Shown here: in pieces, positions 1 to 5,766 of the stretch
Numbering within the stretch: the stretch's first letter is position 1
Layout: each line of letters opens with the position of its first letter
Assembly (NCBI GenBank): GCA_018896985.1
Contig: JAHILQ010000034.1
Location: 1-8,543 of the forward strand
DNA: 8,543 nt
From: Nitrospinota bacterium
GTDB taxonomy: Bacteria; Nitrospirota; Thermodesulfovibrionia; Thermodesulfovibrionales; UBA1546
Direction: 5' to 3'
The notes under the pieces: model-generated
What the model saw: only the letters and a program-made list of their open reading frames with translations
Databases searched by the model: none
What the model was told of the DNA's origin: nothing
Translations under genes and position numbers: made by a program

Positions 1-1
1 G

Positions 2-289
2 GCACAGATAGAAAGAGGGAAAAGGATGGTTGAACTCCTTAAGCAGGACCAGTTTGTGCCTATGACAATGGTGGATCAGGTAATGGTTCTTTTCGCCGCA
101 ACACAGGGATTCATTGATGATATTCCTGTGGAATCAGTCAATAAGTTCGAGCAGGAGTTCCTGCGCTATATAAATGACCGCAAGGCGGATATCAAGAAGG
201 AGCTTGGAGAAAAGAAGGCTATTGATGATGCCCTTAAAGCCAGGCTTATCGCAGCTGTGGAAGATTTCAAGAAAGGATTTCAGGCATAA
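2..289 (+). CDS. atpA: ATP synthase F1 subunit alpha, C-terminal part
   Basis: This is the last 95 codons of the alpha subunit of the F1 catalytic head of ATP synthase; the gene begins before the window. The reading frame is open from base 2, and the first residues (AQIERGKRMVELLKQ) match the conserved alpha-subunit stretch that in Escherichia coli reads AQLDHGQKVTELLKQ. The remainder, with PMTMVDQVMVLFAATQGFIDDIP and a helical charged tail ending in FKKGFQA, is the C-terminal helical bundle of alpha. The nucleotide-binding domain and its P-loop lie upstream and cannot be judged here. The stop codon TAA (287-289) is followed immediately by the ATG of atpG, the classic atpA-atpG order. Identification is firm; only the missing 5' part limits the entry. 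Confidence 0.95.
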   Translation, partial: AQIERGKRMVELLKQDQFVPMTMVDQVMVLFAATQGFIDDIPVESVNKFEQEFLRYINDRKADIKKELGEKKAIDDALKARLIAAVEDFKKGFQA

Positions 290-1159
290 ATGCCTACACT
301 TAGAGATATAAAAAGAAGGATAAAGGCTGTTCATAGCACCAGCAAGATCACGAAGGCTATGAAGATGGTTGCCGCTTCCAAATTCAGGAAGGCACAGCAG
401 AGGATGTTTGAGATGAGGCCGTATGCTGACAGGATGAGCGCTGTGCTTTCAAGCCTTGCAGGCGGTGCGGAGAGCGAGATACATCCGCTCCTTTCGGTAA
501 GACCCCGGAAGAATGTGGATATCATTGTTCTTACAAGCGACAGGGGGCTCTGCGGCGCCTTTAATTCTAATATACTGAGGGTTGCTTCAAAACACATATC
601 GAATCTGAAGAAAGAGGGATTTGAAGTTAATGTAAGCGCTATTGGAAGAAAGGCGGTTGACTATTTCAAGAGGAGAAATGTCCCTCTGAAAAAAAGCTGG
701 ACAGGCATTTCAGGAAGAATTTCATATGCAAATGCCCAGGAAATAGCAGCGGATATCATCGAGCGCTATACAAATGAAACCACCGATGAAATCATTCTTG
801 CATACAATGAGTTTAAATCAGTTGCTGCGCAAAAGGTTGTTGTCACAAGGCTTCTCCCATTGGCGTCAATAGAGGCAACTGCGGAAACGCTGCCGGTTTT
901 TAATTTCATATATGAGCCTTCAAAGGAAGATATATTCAATAATCTGCTTCCTAAGAATGTTGAGATACAGATATTCAGGGCATTGCTTGAATCACAGGCA
1001 TCGGAAGAGGCTGCAAGGATGTCTGCTATGGAGAATGCGACAAAGGCTGCTAATGATATGATAAACAGTCTGACTCTCCAGTACAACAAGGCAAGGCAGG
1101 CGTCAATTACAAAGGAACTTATGGACATAGTCGGCGGAGTTGAGGCGCTGAAAGGATAA
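290..1159 (+). CDS. atpG: ATP synthase F1 subunit gamma
   Basis: This gene encodes the gamma subunit, the central rotating shaft of F1 that couples proton flow through Fo to catalysis in the alpha/beta hexamer on the cytoplasmic membrane face. The product is 289 residues, the usual length (287 in E. coli). The N-terminal helix MPTLRDIKRRIKAVHSTSKITKAMKMVAASK and the C-terminal helix with NATKAANDMINSLTLQYNKARQ, ITKELMDIVGGVEAL are the two conserved halves of the coiled-coil shaft. The middle has the conserved TSDRGLCGAFNSN stretch of the Rossmann-like domain. The ATG directly abuts the atpA stop, so translation is probably coupled. Downstream there is an unusual 115-base gap with a palindromic repeat before atpD. 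No truncation or frameshift is seen. Confidence 0.97.
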   Translation: MPTLRDIKRRIKAVHSTSKITKAMKMVAASKFRKAQQRMFEMRPYADRMSAVLSSLAGGAESEIHPLLSVRPRKNVDIIVLTSDRGLCGAFNSNILRVASKHISNLKKEGFEVNVSAIGRKAVDYFKRRNVPLKKSWTGISGRISYANAQEIAADIIERYTNETTDEIILAYNEFKSVAAQKVVVTRLLPLASIEATAETLPVFNFIYEPSKEDIFNNLLPKNVEIQIFRALLESQASEEAARMSAMENATKAANDMINSLTLQYNKARQASITKELMDIVGGVEALKG

Positions 1160-1160
1160 A

Positions 1161-1255
1161 TAAATTCAAAATTTAAGATTTAAAATTCAAAAATGCAAAA
1201 TTATGGAAAAATTAAAATAAGTTCCTTAACTTTGAACTTTTAACTTTGAATTTAA
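1161..1255. repeat. Inverted heptamer-repeat element between atpG and atpD
   Basis: Two A/T-rich arms face each other across about 32 bases. The left arm (about 1161-1191) begins TAAATTCAAA; the reverse complement of the right arm (about 1224-1254) begins with the same ten bases and then stays similar. Both arms are built of seven-base units. The right arm, read on the - strand, runs GTTAAAA, GTTCAAA, GTTAAGG; the left arm runs ATTCAAA, ATTTAAG, ATTTAAA, ATTCAAA. The transcript could fold into a long A-U hairpin between the gamma and beta genes of the operon. There is no G/C-rich stem with a U-run, so it is not a standard terminator. The atpD ribosome-binding site (a G5 run at 1264-1268) lies just outside it. 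Confidence 0.7.
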
Positions 1256-1274
1256 ATAGATATGGGGGTATAGA

Positions 1275-2696
1275 ATGAGCAATATAGGAAAAGTCTCACA
1301 GGTCATAAGCGCAGTCGTTGATGTTGAATTTGAAGGGAAACTGCCCGAAATCCTGAATGCGGTAACAATAGACCAGAAAGGGGACGCATCAAAGGGGATT
1401 CCTGATATTAAGATAACATTGGAAGTAGCATCACATCTTGGCGACAACAAGGTCAGAACAATTGCCATGTCAGCAACAGACGGACTTGTAAGAGGAATGC
1501 CTGCAGTTGACACAGGCCAGCCCATCACAGTTCCTGTTGGAAAGGCGGTGCTGGGAAGAATACTTAATGTCATAGGCGAAGGCGTTGACAAACTGGGTCC
1601 TGTAAACACAGATGTAAAATTGCCTATACACAGGCCAGCCCCTGAATTTGCTGAGCAGGAACCGACCACACAGGTTTTTGAGACAGGCGTTAAGGTTTTT
1701 GATCTTCTTGTCCCGTTCGTCAGAGGCGGTAAGATGGGGATGTTCGGCGGCGCAGGTGTCGGCAAGACAGTTATTATCATGGAGATGATTCACAACATCG
1801 CACTGAAACACGGAGGTGTTTCTGTTTTTGCAGGTGTTGGTGAAAGGACAAGAGAAGGCAATGACCTTTACGGTGAGATGAAGCATTCAGGCGTTCTTGA
1901 AAAGGTCGCCCTTATTTACGGACAGATGAACGAGCCTCCCGGAGCAAGGGCAAGGGTTGCGCTTACAGCGCTAACCTGTGCTGAATACTTCAGAGACGAG
2001 GGACAGGACGTTCTAATATTCATAGACAATATATTCAGATATACGCTTGCCGGCGCAGAGCTTTCAGCTCTCCTTGGAAGAATGCCTTCTGCTGTCGGAT
2101 ACCAACCGACACTCGGCACCGACATGGGAATTTTGCAGGAGAGGATTACAACAACAAAGAAAGGCGCAATCACTTCAATGCAGGCTATTTATGTTCCTGC
2201 TGATGACCTTACAGACCCTGCTGTTGCAACAGCATTCACACACCTTGACGGAACAGTTGTTCTTTCAAGGCAGATAACAGAGCTTGGTATTTATCCTGCA
2301 GTTGACCCTCTGGATTCCACATCAAGAATCCTTGATCCAAAGGTTATAGGAGAAGAGCACTATTCAGTCGCAAGGAGTGTTCAGAAGATACTCCAGAGAT
2401 ACAAAGAGCTTCAGGATATTATCGCAATCTTGGGTATGGAAGAGCTTTCGGAAGACGACAAGATCACGGTTTCAAGGGCAAGGAAGATACAGAGATTTCT
2501 CAGCCAGCCGTTCCATGTTGCAGAGGTATTTACAGGAAGGCCGGGCAAGTATGTCAAGGTCGCTGATACAATAAGAAGCTTTAAGGAGATAGTTGACGGT
2601 AAATATGACGATATTCCTGAACAGGCGTTTTATATGACAGGGCCTATTGAAGAGGTTGAGGAAAACGCAAAGAAGCTTGGCTGGTCGAGGGGATAA
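1275..2696 (+). CDS. atpD: ATP synthase F1 subunit beta
   Basis: This gene encodes the catalytic beta subunit, which makes or splits ATP at three sites in the F1 hexamer. The product is 473 residues, normal for bacteria. Visible motifs are the P-loop GGAGVGKT at residues 158-165, the catalytic glutamate in GERTREGNDLY (E190), the Walker B strand LIFIDNIFR with D251, the signature ALLGRMPSAVGYQPTL near 266-280, and the C-terminal lever segment EELSEDD (about 389-395), equivalent to the DELSEED loop that meets gamma and epsilon. The start ATG at 1275 is preceded by GGGGG at 1264-1268 with good spacing, and MSNIGKVSQVISAVVDVEF is the usual N-terminus. The stop TAA shares its last base with the atpC ATG (TAATG), so beta and epsilon are probably translationally coupled. 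Confidence 0.98.
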   Translation: MSNIGKVSQVISAVVDVEFEGKLPEILNAVTIDQKGDASKGIPDIKITLEVASHLGDNKVRTIAMSATDGLVRGMPAVDTGQPITVPVGKAVLGRILNVIGEGVDKLGPVNTDVKLPIHRPAPEFAEQEPTTQVFETGVKVFDLLVPFVRGGKMGMFGGAGVGKTVIIMEMIHNIALKHGGVSVFAGVGERTREGNDLYGEMKHSGVLEKVALIYGQMNEPPGARARVALTALTCAEYFRDEGQDVLIFIDNIFRYTLAGAELSALLGRMPSAVGYQPTLGTDMGILQERITTTKKGAITSMQAIYVPADDLTDPAVATAFTHLDGTVVLSRQITELGIYPAVDPLDSTSRILDPKVIGEEHYSVARSVQKILQRYKELQDIIAILGMEELSEDDKITVSRARKIQRFLSQPFHVAEVFTGRPGKYVKVADTIRSFKEIVDGKYDDIPEQAFYMTGPIEEVEENAKKLGWSRG

Positions 2697-3109
2697 TGGC
2701 AGAAGGAAAACTATTACTTGAAATAGTTACCCCTTATGGGCTGGTCACCAGCGAAGAGGTAGATGAAGTCACTGCTGCTGGCAGTGAAGGAGAATTTGGC
2801 GTTCTTCCCGGTCATGTGCCTTATGTAACGACCCTGAAGATCGGCATGCTTATATGTAAAAAAGGCAATGAAACAAAGTTCTTTTTTGTTAACTGGGGTT
2901 ATGCAGAGGTAGGCGCTGAGAAAGTTCTGATTCTTGCTGACAGCGCAGAGAGGTCAGATGGGATAGACGTTGAGAGGGCAAAGGAAGCGATGAAGAGGGC
3001 AGAAGAAAGGCTCAAGAAGGCAGAAGACATAGATTTTCACCGCGCTGAGACATCGCTTGAGAGGGCAGCGACAAGAATCCAGATTTCACAGATGAGGATA
3101 CCGAAATAA
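2696..3109 (+). CDS. atpC: ATP synthase F1 subunit epsilon
   Basis: This gene encodes epsilon, the F1 stalk subunit that links gamma to the Fo ring and can inhibit ATP hydrolysis through its C-terminal helices. The product is 137 residues (E. coli 139). The N-terminal beta-sandwich is recognised by LLLEIVTPYGLVTSEEVDEV, the GSEGEFGVLPGHVPYVTTLKIG signature (about residues 29-50) and the stretch NWGYAEV. The second half, from about residue 86, is charged and helical (VERAKEAMKRAEERLKKAE and a second arginine-rich helix), so both C-terminal helices are present and the inhibitory form is possible. It overlaps atpD by one base and is the last gene of the operon seen here. A palindromic repeat begins two bases after the stop. 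Confidence 0.96.
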   Translation: MAEGKLLLEIVTPYGLVTSEEVDEVTAAGSEGEFGVLPGHVPYVTTLKIGMLICKKGNETKFFFVNWGYAEVGAEKVLILADSAERSDGIDVERAKEAMKRAEERLKKAEDIDFHRAETSLERAATRIQISQMRIPK

Positions 3110-3110
3110 A

Positions 3111-3202
3111 AACGTGAGAAGTTAAGAGTTTAGAGTTAAGAGTTTTGATAAAGACTTTTATAACTTTTAACTTCTAACTTTAAACTTTTAACTTCTCACG
3201 TT
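3111..3202. repeat. Heptamer-repeat palindrome at the atpC / methyltransferase junction; possible bidirectional terminator
   Basis: The outer 14 bases AACGTGAGAAGTTA (3111-3124) are exactly complementary to 3189-3202. The arms continue inward as imperfectly complementary seven-base units: GTTAAGA, GTTTAGA, GTTAAGA on the left, and, read on the - strand, GTTAAAA, GTTTAAA, GTTAGAA on the right. The 92-base palindrome lies between two convergent genes, so a transcript from either side would form a long hairpin, which fits a bidirectional terminator or a 3'-end stabiliser. There is no clean U-run after the stem, so terminator function is an inference. The right arm runs into the methyltransferase gene and encodes its last six residues and stop. 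Confidence 0.7.
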
Positions 3203-4049
3203 GTCTTACAGCTTCATAAAGGCATACCGCTGCTGAGGCTGAGACATTAAGGCTTTCGGCTTTTCCATAGATTGGAATCTTTAATAGTAAATCAGCTTTT
3301 CTCTTAATCTCATTACTTATGCCATGTGCCTCATTTCCAAAGACAAAGGCAATTGGTTTTTTCAGATCTGAATCAAAGATTGATTTGTCTGAATCAAGCG
3401 CTGTTGCAATGAGCATTATGCCGTTTGATTTCAGCCATTCAATGAATTTCTCTGCGCCGGCATAAATTATCGGGATGTTGAATATACTTCCGGCAGTTGC
3501 TCTTATTGTTTTTTGCATGAACACATCGCATGTTCCTTTGAGGATTACCACAGCATCTGCGCCTGAGGCATCAGAAGTCCTTATTATTGTGCCTAAGTTG
3601 CCGGGTTCCTGAACTCCGTCAACTGCCGAGATCAATGGGGCTGATTTAAATTTAATTTCTTCAAGGTTTTTAGTGTCATAAGATGTTATTGCAATAATCC
3701 CCTGAGGGGTCTCTGTATCAGCGAGCTTGTTAATTATCTGCTCTGTGACCTCAAAGATTTCGCCTGAAAATCCCCCCATCCCCCCTTTGCTAAAGGGGGG
3801 CGAGGGGGGATTATTTTTATTAGATTTTATGGAAAGTTGTCTTAATATCTTCTGCCCGTCTTTTTTTGCCCTGAATGAATCTGTGAAGAAAACCGTGTTT
3901 ATTTTATTGCCTGATGCCATCGCCGTCTCTACAAGATGCGGGCCTTCAATAATAAATGCGGCGTGTTTGTATTTGCTTCGCTTGTTTTTAATATCCAGCG
4001 CTTCTTTGATTTTGGGATTTGAGGCGCTTGTGATTTGAGTGTATTTCAT
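3180..4049 (-). CDS. TrmH/SpoU-family (SPOUT) RNA 2'-O-methyltransferase
   Basis: This is a probable S-adenosylmethionine-dependent RNA ribose methyltransferase acting on rRNA or tRNA in the cytoplasm. With the start at 4049 it has 289 residues. An N-terminal substrate-binding domain (FIIEGPHLVETA, as in RNA 2'-O-ribose methyltransferase substrate-binding domains) is followed by the knotted SPOUT domain. Motif 1 is GNLGTIIRTSDASGADAVV (N151, R157), motif 2 is FVFGNEAHGIS (G238-N239-E240), and motif 3 is IPIYGKAESLNVSASAAVCLYEA (S266-L267-N268). All expected key residues are present. I chose ATG 4049 because MKYTQITSASNPKIKEA resembles family N-termini; ATG 4076 adds nine residues and neither start has a clear Shine-Dalgarno. 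Residues about 79-94 (NNPPSPPFSKGGMGGF) are a repeat-derived insert, and the C-terminal REKLKV comes from a palindrome arm. Which RNA position is modified cannot be read from sequence. Confidence 0.9.
   Translation of the reverse strand: MKYTQITSASNPKIKEALDIKNKRSKYKHAAFIIEGPHLVETAMASGNKINTVFFTDSFRAKKDGQKILRQLSIKSNKNNPPSPPFSKGGMGGFSGEIFEVTEQIINKLADTETPQGIIAITSYDTKNLEEIKFKSAPLISAVDGVQEPGNLGTIIRTSDASGADAVVILKGTCDVFMQKTIRATAGSIFNIPIIYAGAEKFIEWLKSNGIMLIATALDSDKSIFDSDLKKPIAFVFGNEAHGISNEIKRKADLLLKIPIYGKAESLNVSASAAVCLYEAVRQREKLKV
3769..3812. repeat. G-run palindrome inserted in frame in the methyltransferase gene
   Basis: The + strand reads AATCCCCCC, AT, CCCCCCTTT, loop GCT, AAAGGGGGG, CGA, GGGGGGATT: two nested six-G/C blocks with three-base A/T caps, a near-perfect 44-base palindrome. 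On the gene's coding (-) strand it is read as NNPPSPPFSKGGMGGF. It sits in the linker between the N-terminal RNA-binding domain and the SPOUT domain, away from the catalytic motifs, and keeps the frame open. A related element occurs in birA at about 6482-6555. I know peptides of the PPFxKGG type as a recurrent dispersed-repeat signature in several bacterial groups; the exact family name is not known to me. Confidence 0.85.
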
Positions 4050-4097
4050 GATTAATAAATTAACAGAAATCAGCATATTGATTCCACATAAAATACA

Positions 4098-4279
4098 GGA
4101 AGGCAGGAATGTCTCATAAACTCTATGAATCGATGAATCGACAGATAATTAAATGTTGAGCCTCTTTTTTGATTAGCATTCTATTTCGGCAGACACTCCC
4201 GCAGGGTCTCAAAATTGGAATTATTTGCTCTTTTTTTTCAAGGTGTCGTCATAGAGTTTTTTCATCATCCCTGCCTTCC
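4098..4279. repeat. 182-base MITE-like segment with 31-base terminal inverted repeats
   Basis: Bases 4098-4128 and the reverse complement of 4249-4279 agree at 25 of 31 positions: both start GGAAGGCAGG and both end AAACTCTATGA. The segment fills most of the divergent gap between the methyltransferase gene and the hydrolase gene. Its interior includes a tandem ATGAATCG doublet (4126-4141), T-runs at 4165-4170 and 4231-4238, and a short stem around 4190-4219. There is no open reading frame for a transposase, and I see no clear target-site duplication, so it may be a non-autonomous mobile element or a structured regulatory region. A TTG codon inside it (4169) is in frame with the hydrolase but is unlikely to be a real start. 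Confidence 0.6.
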
Positions 4280-4302
4280 GCAGCGCTGAATTGTGATATA
4301 AT
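4274..4302 (+). promoter_or_regulatory. Possible promoter of the hydrolase-nth-birA group
   Basis: A consensus -10 hexamer TATAAT lies at 4297-4302, preceded by TTGTGA. The -35 position at 17-base spacing (4274-4279, CCTTCC) does not resemble TTGACA, so the call rests on the -10 box and its position 40 bases before the first start codon. The -35 region would lie inside the right inverted repeat of the 182-base element, so that element may have shaped this promoter. Confidence 0.35.
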
Positions 4303-4342
4303 TTTCACAGGAAGCCGGTTTAATCCTGTAGGAGGAGGAGAC

Positions 4343-5059
4343 ATGCCGATGGCTCGTAGAGCGGGGAAGACAGCTTTTATTTTTTTAAGTTTTCTGTTCT
4401 TAATCCCTTTTGCTGTAAATGCAGGGGTAAAGGAGGTGAAGAATATGCTGAAAGATATTCATTGGCTCGGGCACGATACATTTAAGATTACAGGAGAGAA
4501 GGTAATCTATACCGACCCTTTCAAGATTAAAAAGGCAGACAGCGCCGATATAATCCTGATTACACATGAACATTATGACCATTGCTCGCCTGAGGATGTA
4601 AAGAAGATTCAGAATGCCAATACTGTGATTGTTGCAACCGCAGACTGCGCAAAGAAGCTCTCAGGGAAAATAAAGATTGTTAAGCCCGGTGATAAGATTA
4701 ATGTTGAAGGCATTGAGATTGAGGCAGTTCCTTCTTACAACACGAACAAGCCGTTTCATGTAAAAGAAAGAGGATGGGTCGGGTATATATTTACTATGAA
4801 GGGGCAAGGGATTTACATAGCAGGAGATACGGATTATATCCCTGAGATGAAGAACTACAAATGCGATATTGCGCTCCTTCCGGTTTCCGGAACCTATGTA
4901 ATGACCGCTGATGAGGCTGTAAAGGCAGCACTTGACATAAAGCCGAAGATAGCAATCCCGATGCATTACGGTTCAATAGTCGGGGACAAGAATGATGCCA
5001 GGAAGTTTGCAGTCGGGCTTAAAGGAAAAATTGAAGTGGTGATAATGAATGAAGAATAG
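4343..5059 (+). CDS. Metallo-beta-lactamase-fold hydrolase with signal peptide
   Basis: This gene encodes a predicted zinc hydrolase of the metallo-beta-lactamase superfamily, of the compact UlaG/UPF0173-like (Lactamase_B_3) type; the substrate is unknown. The product is 238 residues. Metal-site motifs are HEHYDH at residues 75-80, H139 or a nearby residue as a possible additional ligand, GDTD at 161-164 (D162) and H208 in AIPMHYGS. The N-terminus is a typical Sec signal peptide: RR/K-rich residues 4-9, a hydrophobic core at 10-25, and a VNA-G cleavage site after residue 27, predicting a periplasmic protein. ATG 4343 has GGAGGAGGAG (4331-4340) before it. A second in-frame ATG at 4445 (M35) has a perfect AAAGGAGGTGA at 4429-4439 and would yield a 204-residue cytoplasmic form starting MLKDIHWLGHDTFKI, where family members often begin. 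The stop overlaps a GTG in the nth frame. Confidence 0.87.
   Translation: MPMARRAGKTAFIFLSFLFLIPFAVNAGVKEVKNMLKDIHWLGHDTFKITGEKVIYTDPFKIKKADSADIILITHEHYDHCSPEDVKKIQNANTVIVATADCAKKLSGKIKIVKPGDKINVEGIEIEAVPSYNTNKPFHVKERGWVGYIFTMKGQGIYIAGDTDYIPEMKNYKCDIALLPVSGTYVMTADEAVKAALDIKPKIAIPMHYGSIVGDKNDARKFAVGLKGKIEVVIMNEE
4429..4447 (+). promoter_or_regulatory. Internal Shine-Dalgarno and second start codon of the hydrolase gene
   Basis: AAAGGAGGTGA (4429-4439) is a full match to the anti-Shine-Dalgarno sequence, with eight bases between GGAGG and the in-frame ATG at 4445-4447. It lies just after the predicted signal-peptide cleavage site, so initiation here would give the mature-like hydrolase without export. 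It is the best ribosome-binding site in the window, which makes chance less likely, though codons for VKEVK can produce such sequence. Confidence 0.6.
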
Positions 5060-5120
5060 TGTCAGTGTCGGTGATCAGTGACAGTTTTTTTACACTGACA
5101 CAGACACTGAAAACTGACAC
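5059..5120. repeat. Inverted short-unit repeat between the hydrolase gene and nth
   Basis: GTGTCAGT at 5059-5066 is complementary to 5113-5120, CAGTGTC at 5063-5069 to 5103-5109, and TCAGTG at 5075-5080 to 5093-5098. The arms are built from short CAGTGTC/CAGTGA-type units and enclose a T7 run (5084-5090). The transcript could form a slipped hairpin directly before the nth start. The layout matches the two heptamer palindromes upstream, but the unit sequence is different. Confidence 0.65.
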
Positions 5121-5121
5121 A

Positions 5122-5766
5122 ATGCTTAAAATGCCTGACGCTAAAAAAATAACAGCCCTTTTACTGAAGAAATATCCCAACCCGGGGATTGCCCTCAATT
5201 TCTCAAATCCTCTTGAACTTCTCGTTGCGACCATTCTCTCGGCGCAATGCACTGACGTACGGGTGAACGAAGTTACGAAGACGCTTTTCAAGAAATACAA
5301 AAACGTAAAAAATTATGCCGGCGCTGACTTGAATGTTTTTGAGAATGAGATAAGGTCAACAGGATTTTATAGAAACAAGGCTACGATGATCATAGGCTGC
5401 TGTCAGAAACTTATAAAGGAATTTAAAGGCAGAGTGCCGTCAACCAGAGAGGAACTTACAACACTTCCCGGAGTTGGAAGGAAAACAGCCAATGTTATTC
5501 TGGGGAGCGCTTTCGGTAAACAGGCGATTGCTGTTGATACCCATGTGTTGAGGGTTTCCAACAGGCTTGGCATTGCACATTCTGAAAATCCTGATAAAGT
5601 GGAGGAAGAACTTACGAAGCAGATACCGAATAACAACTGGACGGCATTTAATCTTGCCATGATACTTCACGGGAGAGAGACTTGCGCGGCAAGAAAGCCA
5701 AGGTGCGGCGCATGTGTGCTTTATGATGAATGCGGATGGCCAGAGAAGGATAAGGAGAGAATTTGA
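5122..5766 (+). CDS. nth: Endonuclease III, DNA glycosylase/AP lyase
   Basis: This is the base-excision-repair enzyme that removes oxidised pyrimidines and cuts the abasic site. From ATG 5122 it has 214 residues (E. coli 211). It shows the helix-hairpin-helix LPGVGRKTANVI with the catalytic lysine K121, the catalytic aspartate D139 in VDTHVLRVSNRLG, and the C-terminal 4Fe-4S loop with C188, C195, C198 and C204 in the canonical C-x6-C-x2-C-x5-C spacing. The start is uncertain: ATG 5122 or 5131 gives a normal N-terminus but lacks a clear Shine-Dalgarno, while GTG 5059 overlaps the hydrolase stop (TAGTG) and would add 21 residues encoded by the repeat. The gene is directly followed by birA with no gap, so the two are very likely co-transcribed. 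Confidence 0.96.
   Translation: MLKMPDAKKITALLLKKYPNPGIALNFSNPLELLVATILSAQCTDVRVNEVTKTLFKKYKNVKNYAGADLNVFENEIRSTGFYRNKATMIIGCCQKLIKEFKGRVPSTREELTTLPGVGRKTANVILGSAFGKQAIAVDTHVLRVSNRLGIAHSENPDKVEEELTKQIPNNNWTAFNLAMILHGRETCAARKPRCGACVLYDECGWPEKDKERI

Noticed and set aside
3772..3809. G6 blocks as a G-quadruplex or CRISPR-like repeat
   Set aside because: The G-runs on each strand are paired in a palindrome, only two per strand are close together, and there are no regularly spaced direct repeats with spacers.
3727..4038. Open frame on the + strand opposite the methyltransferase gene
   Set aside because: It is antisense to a gene with complete SPOUT motifs and has no recognisable domain; it stays open partly because the G-run palindrome reads PPIPPLLKGGEGG on this strand too.
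4169..4342. Possible N-terminal extension of the hydrolase from a TTG at 4169
   Set aside because: The added 58 residues are encoded largely by the 182-base repeat segment, there is no ribosome-binding site, and a signal peptide begins at 4343 with a strong Shine-Dalgarno.
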